From positions 3,844,001-3,908,000 of the forward strand of contig NZ_CP101751.1 in assembly GCF_024496085.1 (NCBI RefSeq): 64,000 bases of DNA. Reading direction: 5' to 3'. This DNA is from Flavobacterium cerinum (GTDB taxonomy: Bacteria > Bacteroidota > Bacteroidia > Flavobacteriales > Flavobacteriaceae). The first letter of the stretch is position 1, and every line of letters starts with the position of its first letter. This document shows, piece after piece, positions 26,726 through 37,100 of this stretch. Made by a program: the position numbers and the translations under genes. Under the pieces are notes generated by a model, which was not told where the DNA came from, did no database searches, and saw only the letters and a program-made list of their open reading frames with translations.

Positions 26726-27892
26726 TTAATTGTTATCGTTATTTTGAAATTTGGTACGCTTGCTACCTTCATACATTTCGTATTTCACAAAACGGGTTTC
26801 CAACTTACCGTTAAACAGCTTAATCTTACGCGACGGCTTTAAACCGACGAATTTTAAAGCTTCGATATTGGCTGTAATAAACCAGGCATTCGTTCCCGGG
26901 TAATGTTGCTTTAGCGTATCTCCAATTTCACGGTAAAAACGTTCCATTTCAATATCCAATCTTTCTCCGTATGGCGGATTAAAAACCATATGTAGCGGAC
27001 CGCGTGTTTCTTTTTCAGTTTCGAAGAAGTTAGCCTGCGAAATCGTTACATAATCATCCAGATTGGCATTACGAATATTGTCTTTGGCTTTCATCACAGC
27101 CGATGGTGCCTTATCATATCCTTTTATAGTATAATGAAATTCTCTGGTTTTTTTCATCAGTGAATTCATAATCTGATCAAATAGTTCGTTGTCCCAATCG
27201 TTCCAACGTTCGAAAGCAAACTCTTTTCGGTTGATGTTAGCCGGAATATTGCAGGCAATCATAGCTGCTTCAGCAACTAAAGTTCCGCTACCGCACATCG
27301 GATCCAGAAAATCGCCCTGACCGTCCCATCCGGACAATAATAACATTCCCGCTGCCAATACCTCGTTAATCGGTGCTATATTCGTTGCGGTTTTATAACC
27401 TCTGTGATGCAATGATTCACCGGAACTGTCTAATGATACAGAACATTGATCATTTTGAATATGAATATTAATTCTTAAATCAGGAAAATCCTTGTTGATA
27501 TTCGGTCGTTTTCCAAATCGGTCACGAAATTGATCCACAATAGCATCTTTCGTTTTTAACGCTACAAACTGGGAATGACTGAAATAATCGGAATGCAAAG
27601 TAACATCCACGACAAAAGCCTGATGTACCGAAAGATATTGCGACCAATCGATACCCTGAATCCCTTTATACAGACTTTGTTCGTTAACGGCTCTAAAATG
27701 ATAAATGGGTTTTAAAATTTTTAAGGCAGTCCGCAATGCCAGATTGGCTTTATACATAAATCCTTTATCTCCTACAAAACTGACCATACGGGTTCCCTGC
27801 TCTACTTTTTGAGCGCCCAATACCTGTAATTCTTTGGCTAATATTTCTTCGAAGCCAAAAAAAGTTTTGGCTACCATTTTAAAGTCTTTCAT
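26726..27892 (-). CDS. THUMP-domain class I RNA methyltransferase (RlmL N-terminal type)
   Basis: 388 residues. THUMP RNA-binding region in the first about 150 residues ('FKMVAKTFFGFEEILAKELQVLGAQKVEQGTRMVSFVGDKGFMYKANLALRTALKILKP'), then a SAM methyltransferase with 'DPMCGSGTLVAEAAMIACNIPAN' and the N6-adenine/guanine-type motif 'NPPYGERL' at about residue 309. This is the YcbY/RlmL N-half type that makes m2G in 23S rRNA; Bacteroidota have it as a single-domain protein. The exact base is inferred. Upstream ATG chosen; an ATG five codons in is also possible. Confidence 0.92.
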   Translation of the reverse strand: MKDFKMVAKTFFGFEEILAKELQVLGAQKVEQGTRMVSFVGDKGFMYKANLALRTALKILKPIYHFRAVNEQSLYKGIQGIDWSQYLSVHQAFVVDVTLHSDYFSHSQFVALKTKDAIVDQFRDRFGKRPNINKDFPDLRINIHIQNDQCSVSLDSSGESLHHRGYKTATNIAPINEVLAAGMLLLSGWDGQGDFLDPMCGSGTLVAEAAMIACNIPANINRKEFAFERWNDWDNELFDQIMNSLMKKTREFHYTIKGYDKAPSAVMKAKDNIRNANLDDYVTISQANFFETEKETRGPLHMVFNPPYGERLDIEMERFYREIGDTLKQHYPGTNAWFITANIEALKFVGLKPSRKIKLFNGKLETRFVKYEMYEGSKRTKFQNNDNN

Positions 27893-27973
27893 TTGATACT
27901 AAAATTCCTATAAACATATCATAATTTCCTGTCCTTGCAATGCAATTTTGGAATTACATCCGCAAAAATACAT

Positions 27974-27981
27974 TAAATTTG
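27974..27981 (+). promoter_or_regulatory. -7 box upstream of the methyltransferase gene at 28080
   Basis: TAAATTTG, 98 nt before the ATG at 28080, in the divergent intergenic region. Confidence 0.45.
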
Positions 27982-28079
27982 TTGGCTTAAGTAAAAGTTG
28001 ACTTACTTTCGTTGACCATACTCAAATAAATATTATTTTTAATTGGTCCTATAATTAAACTATTTTGAAATTTAAAGAA

Positions 28080-28811
28080 ATGCAAAAAGATACTACAACC
28101 TGGTATGCATCCTGGTTTGACACGCCTTATTACCATATTTTATATAAAGACCGCGATTATACAGAAGCTCAGTTATTCATGGATAATTTAACCCATTATC
28201 TGAATTTACCTGAAGATGCAAAAATTCTGGATCTGGCTTGCGGAAAAGGCCGTCATTCGGTTTATCTGAATCAATTGGGTTATGATGTGACCGGAGCAGA
28301 CTTATCGGAAAACAGTATTAAAAAAGCATCGGAACAGGCCAATGAAAAACTTCATTTTCAGGTACACGATATGCGAATTCCGTTTGAACAGAAATTCGAC
28401 GCTATTTTTAACCTTTTTACAAGTTTCGGTTATTTCGAAAGTGATGAAGACAATCTGACCACTTTAAAAGCTATCAAGGAAAGTTTAAATGAATATGGTT
28501 TCGCAGTAATTGATTTTATGAATGCCAACCATGTGATCCAAAATCTGGTTCCGGAGGAGGTTAAAACCGTAGACGGTATCGATTTCCATATTAAACGATA
28601 TGTAAAAGACAATCATATTTTCAAGGAAATCGAGTTTGACGATAACGGGGAACATTTCCACTTTACCGAAAAAGTAAAAGCCCTGACATTACAGGATTTT
28701 GAGTCGATGATGGAAGAAGCCGGTATCTTTTTACTGGATGTTTTCGGTGACTATAAACTCCGTAAATTCTTAAAAAATGATTCAGAACGATTGATAATGA
28801 TCTTTAAATAA
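28080..28811 (+). CDS. Class I SAM-dependent methyltransferase
   Basis: 243 residues from the ATG at 28080; the longer frame starts at TTG and adds only five residues. Motif I is 'ILDLACGKGRHSVYLNQLG' at about residue 52, followed by 'DVTGADLSENSI' (acidic loop) and 'DAIFNLFTSFGYF'. It is the small-molecule Methyltransf_25 type; the substrate is unknown. The zip gene starts 1 nt after the stop. Confidence 0.88.
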   Translation: MQKDTTTWYASWFDTPYYHILYKDRDYTEAQLFMDNLTHYLNLPEDAKILDLACGKGRHSVYLNQLGYDVTGADLSENSIKKASEQANEKLHFQVHDMRIPFEQKFDAIFNLFTSFGYFESDEDNLTTLKAIKESLNEYGFAVIDFMNANHVIQNLVPEEVKTVDGIDFHIKRYVKDNHIFKEIEFDDNGEHFHFTEKVKALTLQDFESMMEEAGIFLLDVFGDYKLRKFLKNDSERLIMIFK

Positions 28812-28812
28812 T

Positions 28813-29514
28813 ATGATGGTCTATCTTATTCCGTTGCTTTCTGTAATCCTGGGTTACGGAGCTGCAACTTTCTTTAGTCCGAAAAACAAACGGAATCTGA
28901 AGCTTTTACTGGCTTTCAGCGGTTCGTTTTTACTGGCATTAACCGTATCGCATTTATTACCGGAAGTTTATCACAGTGAGAGTCATAGCCATGGCGGACA
29001 CGATCATGCCCATAGTCCTGTAGGCTTGTTTATCATGGTCGGAATTGTATTTCAGATCATTTTAGAATATTTTTCCAAAGGCGCAGAACACGGCCATGTA
29101 CACGGTCACGAAACCATGCATCATATTCCCTGGTCGTTATTTATCAGCTTATGTTTACATGCTTTACTGGAAGGTCTTCCGGTAAGTCAGCATCATGATA
29201 TGGCCTGGGGAATTGCCATTCATCATTTCCCGATTGCGATTATCCTTACTACCTTTTTTATCAATTCCCATTTAAATCGTACAGCTATTTTTATTTTTAT
29301 GATGGTATTTGCCTGTATGACGCCACTGGGAACCATATTGTCTGAATATTTGCCCTTTGTTCAGGATTATTATACCGAAATTTCGGCAATCGTAATTGGT
29401 ATTTTATTTCATATTTCTTCTACTATCATTTTTGAAAGTAGCGAAGGCCATAAATTTAACCTGGCAAAGCTTACCGCTATTGTTTTGGGTATCATTCTGG
29501 CGTATTTTATGTAA
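28813..29514 (+). CDS. ZIP family divalent metal transporter
   Basis: 233 residues, about eight hydrophobic helices. The metal-binding His-rich loop 'HSESHSHGGHDHAHSP' is near residue 60, another 'HGHVHGHETMHH' near 95; the conserved helix-IV/V parts are 'LHALLEGLPVSQHHDMAWGIAIHHFPIAI' with His/Glu/His ligands. It imports Zn or another divalent metal across the inner membrane. Overlap-free but tight spacing with the methyltransferase suggests one transcript. Confidence 0.92.
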   Translation: MMVYLIPLLSVILGYGAATFFSPKNKRNLKLLLAFSGSFLLALTVSHLLPEVYHSESHSHGGHDHAHSPVGLFIMVGIVFQIILEYFSKGAEHGHVHGHETMHHIPWSLFISLCLHALLEGLPVSQHHDMAWGIAIHHFPIAIILTTFFINSHLNRTAIFIFMMVFACMTPLGTILSEYLPFVQDYYTEISAIVIGILFHISSTIIFESSEGHKFNLAKLTAIVLGIILAYFM

Positions 29515-29552
29515 CTTTACGTATTCACATTTTATATTAAAAACAGGTTTCG

Positions 29553-30377
29553 ATGTCATTTACACGTACTACCGAACAGGCTTCAAAATACGATCATCTG
29601 GAACAAATGCCGGTTTCGGAGCTATTAGTCAACATCAATAACGAAGATAAGACCGTACCGCTGGCTGTTGAAAAGGCATTGCCGCAAATCGAAGTTCTGG
29701 TAACTGAAATTGTTTCCCGAATGAAAAACGGCGGCCGATTATTTTATATCGGAGCCGGAACATCCGGTCGGTTAGGCATCGTTGATGCTTCAGAATGTCC
29801 TCCTACTTTTGGGGTTCCTTTTGATCAGGTTATCGGTCTGATTGCCGGTGGTGACACTGCGATTCGCAAGGCCGTTGAATTTGCGGAAGACGATCGCGAA
29901 CAAGCCTGGAAAGACCTATCGGAATGGGATGTCAGCTCTAATGATATTGTTGTCGGTATTGCTGCTTCGGGTACGACTCCTTATGTAATAGGCGGTTTGG
30001 AAAAATGTAATGAAAACAATATTGCAACCGGATGCATCACCTGTAATCAGGGAAGTCCGTTAGCAGAAACGGCTCGTTTTCCGATTGAAGTAGTTGTAGG
30101 TCCGGAATTTGTAACCGGTAGCTCCCGAATGAAAGCCGGAACGGCTCAAAAATTGGTTCTGAATATGTTGTCGACTGCGACCATGATCCAATTAGGAAAA
30201 GTAAAAGGGAACAAAATGGTCGATATGCAGCTGAGCAATCACAAACTGGTCGATCGCGGTGTTCGCATGATTATTAATGAGATCAATGTTTCTTATGAAG
30301 TAGCACAACAACTACTTGAAGAACATAAGAATGTCCGCAAAGCCATCGAAAGTTATCATAATTCTAAAACCAAATAA
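29553..30377 (+). CDS. murQ: N-acetylmuramic acid 6-phosphate etherase
   Basis: 274 residues, slightly shorter than E. coli MurQ. The SIS domain shows 'FYIGAGTSGRLGIVDASECPPTFGVP' with the catalytic Glu region, 'IAASGTTPYVIGGL', 'GSSRMKAGTAQKLVLNMLSTATMIQLGKVKGNKMVDMQLSNHKL'. The enzyme splits the lactyl ether of MurNAc-6-P to give GlcNAc-6-P in peptidoglycan recycling. Followed by three small genes at 2, 6 and -4 nt spacing, forming an operon. Confidence 0.97.
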   Translation: MSFTRTTEQASKYDHLEQMPVSELLVNINNEDKTVPLAVEKALPQIEVLVTEIVSRMKNGGRLFYIGAGTSGRLGIVDASECPPTFGVPFDQVIGLIAGGDTAIRKAVEFAEDDREQAWKDLSEWDVSSNDIVVGIAASGTTPYVIGGLEKCNENNIATGCITCNQGSPLAETARFPIEVVVGPEFVTGSSRMKAGTAQKLVLNMLSTATMIQLGKVKGNKMVDMQLSNHKLVDRGVRMIINEINVSYEVAQQLLEEHKNVRKAIESYHNSKTK

Positions 30378-30379
30378 TT

Positions 30380-30598
30380 ATGGCCAATAAAAAAGTATTA
30401 AACAGAGGGATTCGCTATTTAGCTATGGCGCTTCCTATGTTATTTCTGGGTCCGGTCATCATCCACAGCTCGTTTAAAAACCAAAGCAATCCGTTATTTT
30501 ATCCGGTTTTAGGTTTTGGTATTTTGGTATGTCTTACCGCAATGTGGTTTATGTTTTTGGGTCTTAAAACGGTAACCAACAGTATTTTTGATAAATAA
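30380..30598 (+). CDS. DUF6095-like small membrane protein
   Basis: 72 residues with two hydrophobic helices (about 12-30 and 41-62). It is found between murQ and a DUF1572 gene in flavobacteria, where it is called DUF6095. Function unknown. Confidence 0.75.
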   Translation: MANKKVLNRGIRYLAMALPMLFLGPVIIHSSFKNQSNPLFYPVLGFGILVCLTAMWFMFLGLKTVTNSIFDK

Positions 30599-30604
30599 TT
30601 ACGT

Positions 30605-31180
30605 ATGGAAATCAATGCCCAATATCTGGAAAGTGTCAAAAAACAATTTCTGTATTATAAAACCATAGCCGATAAAGCCATGGCGCAGTTGGAACCGGAA
30701 CAACTTTCGGTTTCTTTAAACGAAAATACCAATTCTATTGCTAACATTATAAAGCATCTATCGGGTAACATGCTTTCCAGGTGGACCGATTTTCTAACAT
30801 CTGACGGTGAGAAAGAATGGCGAAACCGTGACGAAGAATTCGAAGAAACCGTTATCGAAAAAGAAGCCTTACTTGTTATCTGGGAAAAAGGTTGGAACTG
30901 TCTTTTTGATGCCTTAAATAATCTTACAACTGACCAACTTTCGAATGTTATTTACATCCGAAATGAAGGTCATACGGTAACGAAAGCAATCAACAGACAA
31001 TTAGCGCATTATCCGTATCATGTGGGACAGATTGTGTTCTACGCAAAATTACTCAAAAACGGAGAGTGGAACAGTTTATCCATTCCAAAAAATAAATCCA
31101 ACGAATATAACGCTGATAAATTTTCGAAAGATAAAACCATTCGGAATTTTACCGATGACGAATTAAAACGATTACAATGA
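30605..31180 (+). CDS. DUF1572 (DinB-like) protein
   Basis: 191 residues, a four-helix DinB-superfamily protein: 'NSIANIIKHLSGNMLSRWTDFLTSDGEK' and the metal-ligand stretch 'HYPYHVGQIVFYAKLLKNGEWNSLSIPK' are typical of DUF1572. The enzymatic role is unknown. Its stop overlaps the next ATG by 4 nt. Confidence 0.88.
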   Translation: MEINAQYLESVKKQFLYYKTIADKAMAQLEPEQLSVSLNENTNSIANIIKHLSGNMLSRWTDFLTSDGEKEWRNRDEEFEETVIEKEALLVIWEKGWNCLFDALNNLTTDQLSNVIYIRNEGHTVTKAINRQLAHYPYHVGQIVFYAKLLKNGEWNSLSIPKNKSNEYNADKFSKDKTIRNFTDDELKRLQ

Positions 31181-31548
31181 AAAAAACTGCTTTAGCCTTA
31201 TTGCCTTTCCTACTGGTTTCTTGCTACAATCAGGAACGCAACTGTAACGATTATAAAACCGGTAAATTTGAATTCACTCAGGAAATCAACGGGAAACCGA
31301 TGAAATCTGTTTTCGAGCGTACCGAAAATAGGCAAGTTGAAACTTTTGACGGCAAAACCGATACGGCTTCTATTCGATGGATCAATGACTGTGAATTTGT
31401 TCTACAGAAAATACATCCGAAAAACATGCAGGACAAAAAGGCGATCAGCATGAAAATACTGACTACCAACACGAAAGGTTATACTTTTGAATATTCTTTT
31501 GTTGGCGACACAAAAAAACAGAAAGGAACTGTAACAAAAATCGATTAG
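31177..31548 (+). CDS. Small lipoprotein (not topoisomerase, despite a common label)
   Basis: 123 residues. Lipoprotein signal MKKTALALLPFLLVSCYNQ with Cys 16, then a small beta domain ('YKTGKFEFTQEINGKPMKSVFERTENRQVE', 'ASIRWINDCEFVLQKIHPKN'). Orthologues in flavobacteria are sometimes listed as DNA topoisomerase IV, which cannot be right for a short exported protein. Start overlaps the DUF1572 stop by 4 nt. Confidence 0.8.
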   Translation: MKKTALALLPFLLVSCYNQERNCNDYKTGKFEFTQEINGKPMKSVFERTENRQVETFDGKTDTASIRWINDCEFVLQKIHPKNMQDKKAISMKILTTNTKGYTFEYSFVGDTKKQKGTVTKID

Positions 31549-31598
31549 TTTACGTTTAATAGCAGAATTTAAACCAAAACAATAAATAAAAACTACTA

Positions 31599-32369
31599 AT
31601 GGAAGTATTCTTAAACCCGGATGCATGGGTCGCTTTGTTAACACTAACGTTTCTCGAAATCGTACTGGGTATCGACAACATCATCTTTATCTCTATCGTT
31701 ACCGGTAAATTACCGGAAGAAAAACGAAAAAAAGCCACTCGAATCGGTTTATTCCTTGCTATGTTTATGCGAATCGGACTGTTATTCGGTATTACCTTAT
31801 TAATTGCGATGAAAGCGCCTTTATTCAGTGTCGACTGGGGATGGTTTCAAGGGCATTTTACCGGACAGGCTTTAATTTTATTCCTGGGCGGTTTGTTCCT
31901 GATTTATAAGAGTACGAAAGAGATCCATGAAAAAGTAGATCATAAGGGAGAAGAAGAACACAATGTCCAAAAAGCAGCTGCCAAATCGTTCGGTAGCGTT
32001 ATTATGCAGATTCTTTTAATTGACCTTATTTTCTCTGTTGACAGTATTCTGACGGCTGTTGGAATGACAAACGGCATTACGGGTGCTTTAACTATTATGA
32101 TTACAGCAGTAGTAATCTCGGTAGGTGTTATGATGTTATTTGCCGTTCCGGTAGGTAATTTTGTAAATGCCAATCCTTCGATTCAGATTTTAGGTCTGGC
32201 GTTCTTAATCCTGATCGGTTTTATGCTGATCACGGAAAGTATGCATTTATCGGAAGCAACATTAGCCGGACAACATATCGGTGCTGTTCCGAAAGGCTAT
32301 CTCTATTTTGCGATTGCATTCTCACTCGGAGTAGAATTTATCAATATGAAAATCCGAAAAAGAAAATAA
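31599..32369 (+). CDS. TerC family membrane protein
   Basis: 256 residues, about seven hydrophobic helices. The family motifs are present: 'FLEIVLGIDNIIFISIVTGKLP' with the conserved Asp, 'GGLFLIYKSTKEIHEKVD', and 'QILLIDLIFSVDSILTAVGMT' with a second Asp. TerC/YkoY members export Mn or supply metals to secreted enzymes; the tellurite label is historical. Followed by a terminator. Confidence 0.92.
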   Translation: MEVFLNPDAWVALLTLTFLEIVLGIDNIIFISIVTGKLPEEKRKKATRIGLFLAMFMRIGLLFGITLLIAMKAPLFSVDWGWFQGHFTGQALILFLGGLFLIYKSTKEIHEKVDHKGEEEHNVQKAAAKSFGSVIMQILLIDLIFSVDSILTAVGMTNGITGALTIMITAVVISVGVMMLFAVPVGNFVNANPSIQILGLAFLILIGFMLITESMHLSEATLAGQHIGAVPKGYLYFAIAFSLGVEFINMKIRKRK

Positions 32370-32372
32370 TAG

Positions 32373-32400
32373 AAAAAGCCCCCAATGAGGGCTTTTTTTT
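32373..32400 (+). terminator. Terminator after terC
   Basis: AAAAAGCCC and GGGCTTTTT arms, short loop, then eight T. Confidence 0.85.
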
Positions 32401-32404
32401 CGAT

Positions 32405-32435
32405 ACACCTAACTGGTTTTAAAAACCTGTCAGGT
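32405..32435. repeat. Palindromic repeat family B, copy 1 (3' end of terC and parC)
   Basis: ACACCT leader followed by AACTGGTTTTAAAAACC and TGTCAGGT; imperfect palindrome of the same kind as at 46183-46217, 52729-52780 and 53581-53615. It lies between the convergent terC and parC genes. Confidence 0.6.
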
Positions 32436-32444
32436 CATTCCAGT

Positions 32445-35099
32445 CTAGTCTAAAGTCAATGTAATTTGTCCGTCGTCGTCCAGTTGCACATTAACATCTT
32501 CATCCGATATATTTTCTTCTCCTTTTACTTCAATTTCTTCCGGTATTTCTTCAACCGGCGGTTCATAAGGCAAGGATTCCAGTAGATTCACTTGTTTTAG
32601 CTTATCGGTCGTTAACTGATTCCCAAGCGCTTTAATCCCTTTAACCGCTATAAATTGCTCCAGATCAATCGTTTGATTTTCTTTTTGAACACCTTTAACC
32701 TTTGCAAAGATAATTTCAGCTACCGGTCGGTAATCCGTAGAAACAATTTCCAGTTGTGAGTTCGGATGCTCGGAAATAAACACTTCCTCCTTATTTTCAT
32801 TTTCAATCAGAAAACGTTTGATGTAGTAGCGTTCTTTTTCTCCGTCAAAATAAATTGCCGAAATCGGTTTTTTAGGCACCCATTTTTCCAACACCATCAT
32901 ATCTTCCTCAAAATGAGTCGTTAATTCCGGCACAATGGTTTTAAGCTTTCCGGACTGATTAATGATCAATAACCTGTCATTTGGTCGGAATTCACCCAGT
33001 AACTCTCCTCTTCCATCCACATTTAAACGTTGTACAGTATCGTCAAACCAGATACGGCGCGGTTTTAAAGTTGAGATTCCTTTTTCTTTCAGTTCGATCT
33101 TTTTAATCGGGTATTTTGTAACCGTATTTCCTTTACTTCCTCTTCCTTTGATCGCCAGTGTCGCAAAGTCCAAATCAAATTTAAGTTTTTTGACACTCCC
33201 AACCTGACGCAGCAATACCGTTACTACTTCCGCTTCTCCGTTTGGATTAGGTGAAAAATATAATACCTGCGAACCTTTTGTTCCGTTGGTCAGATCATAC
33301 AGTTTATCACGCGTAACCCCGGAAACATTAAATCGTTTTACATAAGACGGCCCGGATTTTCCATCCCGGTAAATCATATTGTAAATGGTACGTTTATCAT
33401 TCTTATCGAAAACAGAAATATGGATGATATCTTTTCCGACAAACTTTTTATCGTCTACCTTAACAATCATCATATTTCCATCACGAAGGAATACAATTAC
33501 GTCATCAATATCGGAGCAGTCGCCCACATATTCGTCCTTTTTAAGTCCGGTTCCGATAAAACCTTCCTCGCGGTTCACGTACAATTTTGTGTTACGTAAA
33601 ACTACTTTAGTTGCTTCAATCGTATCAAAACTTCTTAACTCCGTTTGACGCTCTCTTCCTTTTCCGTATTTTTCTTTTAATCGGGTAAAATAAGCAATCG
33701 CAAAATCGATCAGGTGTTCCAAATCGTATTTCACTTGTGCAATCTCCCCTTCTAAAGCTTCAATTTTTTCCTGTGCTTTATCAATATCGAATTTCGAGAT
33801 CCGTTTGATTCGGATTTCCGTTAAGCGAACAATATCTTCTTCGGTAACGGCACGTTTTAAATGGGTTACGTGTGGCGCCAATCCTTTTCCGATCGCTTCG
33901 ATTACGCCTTCCCAGGTTTCTTCTTCCTCGATCAATCGGTAAATTCGGTTTTCAATAAAGATTCGCTCTAAGGAAGCAAAATGCCAGTTTTCTTCTAATT
34001 CATCCAATTGGATTTCGAGCTCTTTTTTCAACAGCTCAACTGTCCGTTTGGTTGAAACCCGCAGCATATCGGAAACACCGGTAAACAACGGCTTATTATC
34101 CTCAATTACACATCCTAAAGGCGCCAATGACGTTTCACATCCTGTAAAAGCATATAAAGCATCAATTGTTTTATCCGGTGACACACCCGGTGGTAAATGA
34201 ATCAGAATTTCAACTTCAGCAGCGGTATTATCCTCGATCTTTTTAATTTTTATTTTCCCTTTATCATTCGCTTTCAATATACTATCGATCAACGTAGTTG
34301 TATTGGTTGAGAATGGGATTTGCGTAATTACCAGTGTCTGTTTATCCAGTTGTGCAACTTTTGCGCGCACGCGTACACGTCCGCCACGCTTTCCGTCGTT
34401 ATATCCTGAAATATCAGCAATACCGGCGGTTGGGAAATCCGGATAAATGGTAAACGGTTTTCCTCTTAATATTTTGATCGACGCATCGATTAATTCATTG
34501 AAATTGTGCGGTAATACTTTTGTTGAAAGACCTACGGCAATTCCTTCTCCACCCTGAGCGAGAAGTAACGGGAATTTAACCGGTAAATTGATCGGTTCAT
34601 TACGTCTACCGTCATACGACAATTGCCAGTTGGTAATTTTAGGCGAGTATAAAACTTCTAACGCAAACTTACTCAAACGAGCCTCAATATAACGCGAAGC
34701 CGCCGCACCGTCACCGGTAAGGATATTCCCCCAGTTTCCCTGCGTATCAATTAACAGGTCTTTTTGCCCGATCTGAACCATGGCATCACCAATACTGGCA
34801 TCACCGTGCGGGTGGTATTGCATGGTATGTCCTACCACGTTCGCAACTTTATTGTAACGTCCGTCATCCAGTTCTTTCATCGAGTGCATGATACGGCGTT
34901 GTACGGGTTTAAAACCGTCTTCAATAGCCGGAACCGCACGTTCCAGGATTACATACGACGCATAGTCCAGAAACCAGTCTTTATACATACCGGTAACTTT
35001 TGTAATCGTATCATTACTGTCTGCCGACTCCTGATTTTCGTAAAAATGTTCTTTCTGAAACTGACCTTCTTCTATAGGATCTAAATTTTCTTCGTCCAT
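32445..35099 (-). CDS. parC: DNA topoisomerase IV subunit A
   Basis: 884 residues. The N-terminal breakage-reunion domain has 'SYVILERAVPAIEDGFKPVQRRIMHSM' and the catalytic Tyr in 'GAAASRYIEARLS' near residue 136; a long coiled coil at about 420-500 ('ALEGEIAQVKYDLEHL') and a beta-pinwheel C-terminal half follow. No gyrase box-type repeat is evident, and it pairs with parE (37 nt apart), so this is topo IV, decatenating chromosomes, and not gyrase. The acidic C-terminal tail (ISDEDVNVQLDDDGQITLTLD) is common in Bacteroidota. Confidence 0.95.
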   Translation of the reverse strand: MDEENLDPIEEGQFQKEHFYENQESADSNDTITKVTGMYKDWFLDYASYVILERAVPAIEDGFKPVQRRIMHSMKELDDGRYNKVANVVGHTMQYHPHGDASIGDAMVQIGQKDLLIDTQGNWGNILTGDGAAASRYIEARLSKFALEVLYSPKITNWQLSYDGRRNEPINLPVKFPLLLAQGGEGIAVGLSTKVLPHNFNELIDASIKILRGKPFTIYPDFPTAGIADISGYNDGKRGGRVRVRAKVAQLDKQTLVITQIPFSTNTTTLIDSILKANDKGKIKIKKIEDNTAAEVEILIHLPPGVSPDKTIDALYAFTGCETSLAPLGCVIEDNKPLFTGVSDMLRVSTKRTVELLKKELEIQLDELEENWHFASLERIFIENRIYRLIEEEETWEGVIEAIGKGLAPHVTHLKRAVTEEDIVRLTEIRIKRISKFDIDKAQEKIEALEGEIAQVKYDLEHLIDFAIAYFTRLKEKYGKGRERQTELRSFDTIEATKVVLRNTKLYVNREEGFIGTGLKKDEYVGDCSDIDDVIVFLRDGNMMIVKVDDKKFVGKDIIHISVFDKNDKRTIYNMIYRDGKSGPSYVKRFNVSGVTRDKLYDLTNGTKGSQVLYFSPNPNGEAEVVTVLLRQVGSVKKLKFDLDFATLAIKGRGSKGNTVTKYPIKKIELKEKGISTLKPRRIWFDDTVQRLNVDGRGELLGEFRPNDRLLIINQSGKLKTIVPELTTHFEEDMMVLEKWVPKKPISAIYFDGEKERYYIKRFLIENENKEEVFISEHPNSQLEIVSTDYRPVAEIIFAKVKGVQKENQTIDLEQFIAVKGIKALGNQLTTDKLKQVNLLESLPYEPPVEEIPEEIEVKGEENISDEDVNVQLDDDGQITLTLD

Positions 35100-35136
35100 T
35101 TATTTTCTATTCCGCAATTGAAGTTTGAAATTCACT

Positions 35137-36993
35137 TTATTTATTTTCTACCACATCTAATTCTACTTTCAGGTTTTTGATAATAAATTCCTGTCGGTCG
35201 GGTGTATTTTTACCCATATAAAATTCGAGTAATCGTTCAATCGATGTGGCTTTATCCAGCATTACCGGATCCAAACGGATATCTTCTCCGATAAAGTGTT
35301 TGAACTCATCCGGCGAAATCTCTCCTAATCCTTTGAATCGGGTTATTTCGGGTTTTGGTTTTAATTTTTCGATTGCTGCCACCCTTTCATCTTCGCTATA
35401 ACAATAGATGGTTTCTTTTTTGTTACGCACCCTGAATAAAGGGGTTTGCAGTATATACAAATGCCCTTCCTTAATCAGTTCCGGGAAAAATTGCAAAAAG
35501 AAAGTGATTAACAATAAACGGATGTGCATTCCGTCGACATCGGCATCGGTAGCAATTACAATATTATTGTAACGCAAATCGCCCATATCTTCTTCAATAT
35601 TCAAAGCCGCCTGTAACAAGTTAAACTCTTCGTTTTCGTATACGATCTTTTTGGTCATTCCATACGAATTCAACGGTTTTCCCCGTAAACTAAATACAGC
35701 TTGTGTATTCACATCTCTGGATTTGGTGATCGAACCGGAAGCCGAGTCTCCCTCGGTAATAAACAGCGTACTTTCAAGGTAACGCGGGTTTTTAATATCG
35801 GTTAGATGCACCCGGCAATCTCTAAGTTTTCGGTTGTGTAAACTTGCTTTTTTAGCTCGTTCCTTAGCCAGTTTACGGATACCGGATAATTCTTTACGTT
35901 CGCGTTCTGCCTGTAAGATTTTACGGAGTAACGCATCGGCAGTTTCCGGGTTTTTATGAAGGAAATTATCTAATTTCGTTTTAACAAAATCGTTTACATA
36001 CGTTCGTACCGTTGGCTGGTTTGGCCCCATATCGGTTGATCCCAGTTTGGTTTTGGTCTGCGATTCGAAAACCGGTTCTTCGACTTTAAGTGAAATAGCC
36101 GAAACGATCGATTTACGTACATCAGACGCTTCGAAGTTTTTATTATAAAACTCCTTTATCGTTCTTACAATCGCTTCACGGAAAGCACCGAGATGTGTTC
36201 CTCCCTGCGTTGTATTTTGTCCGTTAACAAACGAATAATATTCTTCGGAGTATTGTGTTTTACTATGTGTAATCGCTACTTCAATATCATCACCTTTCAG
36301 ATGAATGATCGGATAAATCATATCTTCTTCAGCGATGTTTTCTTCCAATAGATCTTTTAATCCGTTATCGGAATAGAATTTTTCGCCATTGTAGAGGATA
36401 GTAAGTCCTGTATTCAGATAGCAATAGTTTTTAAGCATCTTAACGATATACTCGTTTCGGTATTTATAGTGCTTAAAAATGGTTTCATCAGCAACAAAGG
36501 TCACTTTCGTTCCTTTGCGTTTTGTAGTTTCAATTACCTCTTCTTCCAGTGTCAGATTTCCGGCGGAAAATTCAGCTGCTTTTTGCTGATTATCGCGGAC
36601 TGATTCCACACGAAAATAGGTAGACAAGGCATTTACTGCCTTGGTACCGACACCGTTCAAACCTACCGATTTCTTAAATGCTTTTGAGTCGTATTTACCT
36701 CCGGTATTCATTTTAGACACTACGTCTACCACTTTTCCCAACGGAATACCACGGCCATAATCCCGAACGGTTACCATTTTATCTTTTACGGTAACTTCGA
36801 TATTTTTTCCGGCCCCCATAACAAACTCATCGATACAGTTGTCCAGTACTTCTTTTAGTAGGATATAAATACCGTCATCCGGTGAGGAACCGTCTCCCAG
36901 TTTTCCGATATACATCCCGGGACGCATACGGATATGTTCTTTCCAATCGAGTGAACGTATGTTGTCTTCGGTGTACTGATTTTGCTCTAGCAT
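35137..36993 (-). CDS. parE: DNA topoisomerase IV subunit B
   Basis: 618 residues. The GHKL ATPase domain shows '[37 protein letters not shown]', '[13 protein letters not shown]' and '[15 protein letters not shown]'; the Toprim domain shows '[12 protein letters not shown]' and '[15 protein letters not shown]'. Partner of ParC, encoded directly upstream of it on the same strand. The length and lack of the gyrB insertion fit ParE. Confidence 0.96.
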   Translation of the reverse strand: MLEQNQYTEDNIRSLDWKEHIRMRPGMYIGKLGDGSSPDDGIYILLKEVLDNCIDEFVMGAGKNIEVTVKDKMVTVRDYGRGIPLGKVVDVVSKMNTGGKYDSKAFKKSVGLNGVGTKAVNALSTYFRVESVRDNQQKAAEFSAGNLTLEEEVIETTKRKGTKVTFVADETIFKHYKYRNEYIVKMLKNYCYLNTGLTILYNGEKFYSDNGLKDLLEENIAEEDMIYPIIHLKGDDIEVAITHSKTQYSEEYYSFVNGQNTTQGGTHLGAFREAIVRTIKEFYNKNFEASDVRKSIVSAISLKVEEPVFESQTKTKLGSTDMGPNQPTVRTYVNDFVKTKLDNFLHKNPETADALLRKILQAERERKELSGIRKLAKERAKKASLHNRKLRDCRVHLTDIKNPRYLESTLFITEGDSASGSITKSRDVNTQAVFSLRGKPLNSYGMTKKIVYENEEFNLLQAALNIEEDMGDLRYNNIVIATDADVDGMHIRLLLITFFLQFFPELIKEGHLYILQTPLFRVRNKKETIYCYSEDERVAAIEKLKPKPEITRFKGLGEISPDEFKHFIGEDIRLDPVMLDKATSIERLLEFYMGKNTPDRQEFIIKNLKVELDVVENK

Positions 36994-37100
36994 AAAGAAA
37001 TTTCGGATTTTCTGCTAATATAACATTTCTGCCGAAAAAATGAAAGTACGCCGGGATAAAGTTATCAAACGATTCTGCTAACTTTTTGATTTACTGACAA

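Noticed and set aside
31177..31548. DNA topoisomerase IV label
   Set aside because: The protein has 123 residues and a lipoprotein signal; the real topo IV genes are at 32445-36993.
33385..33648. Open frames on the + strand inside parC
   Set aside because: Antisense to a strongly conserved gene, no family features.
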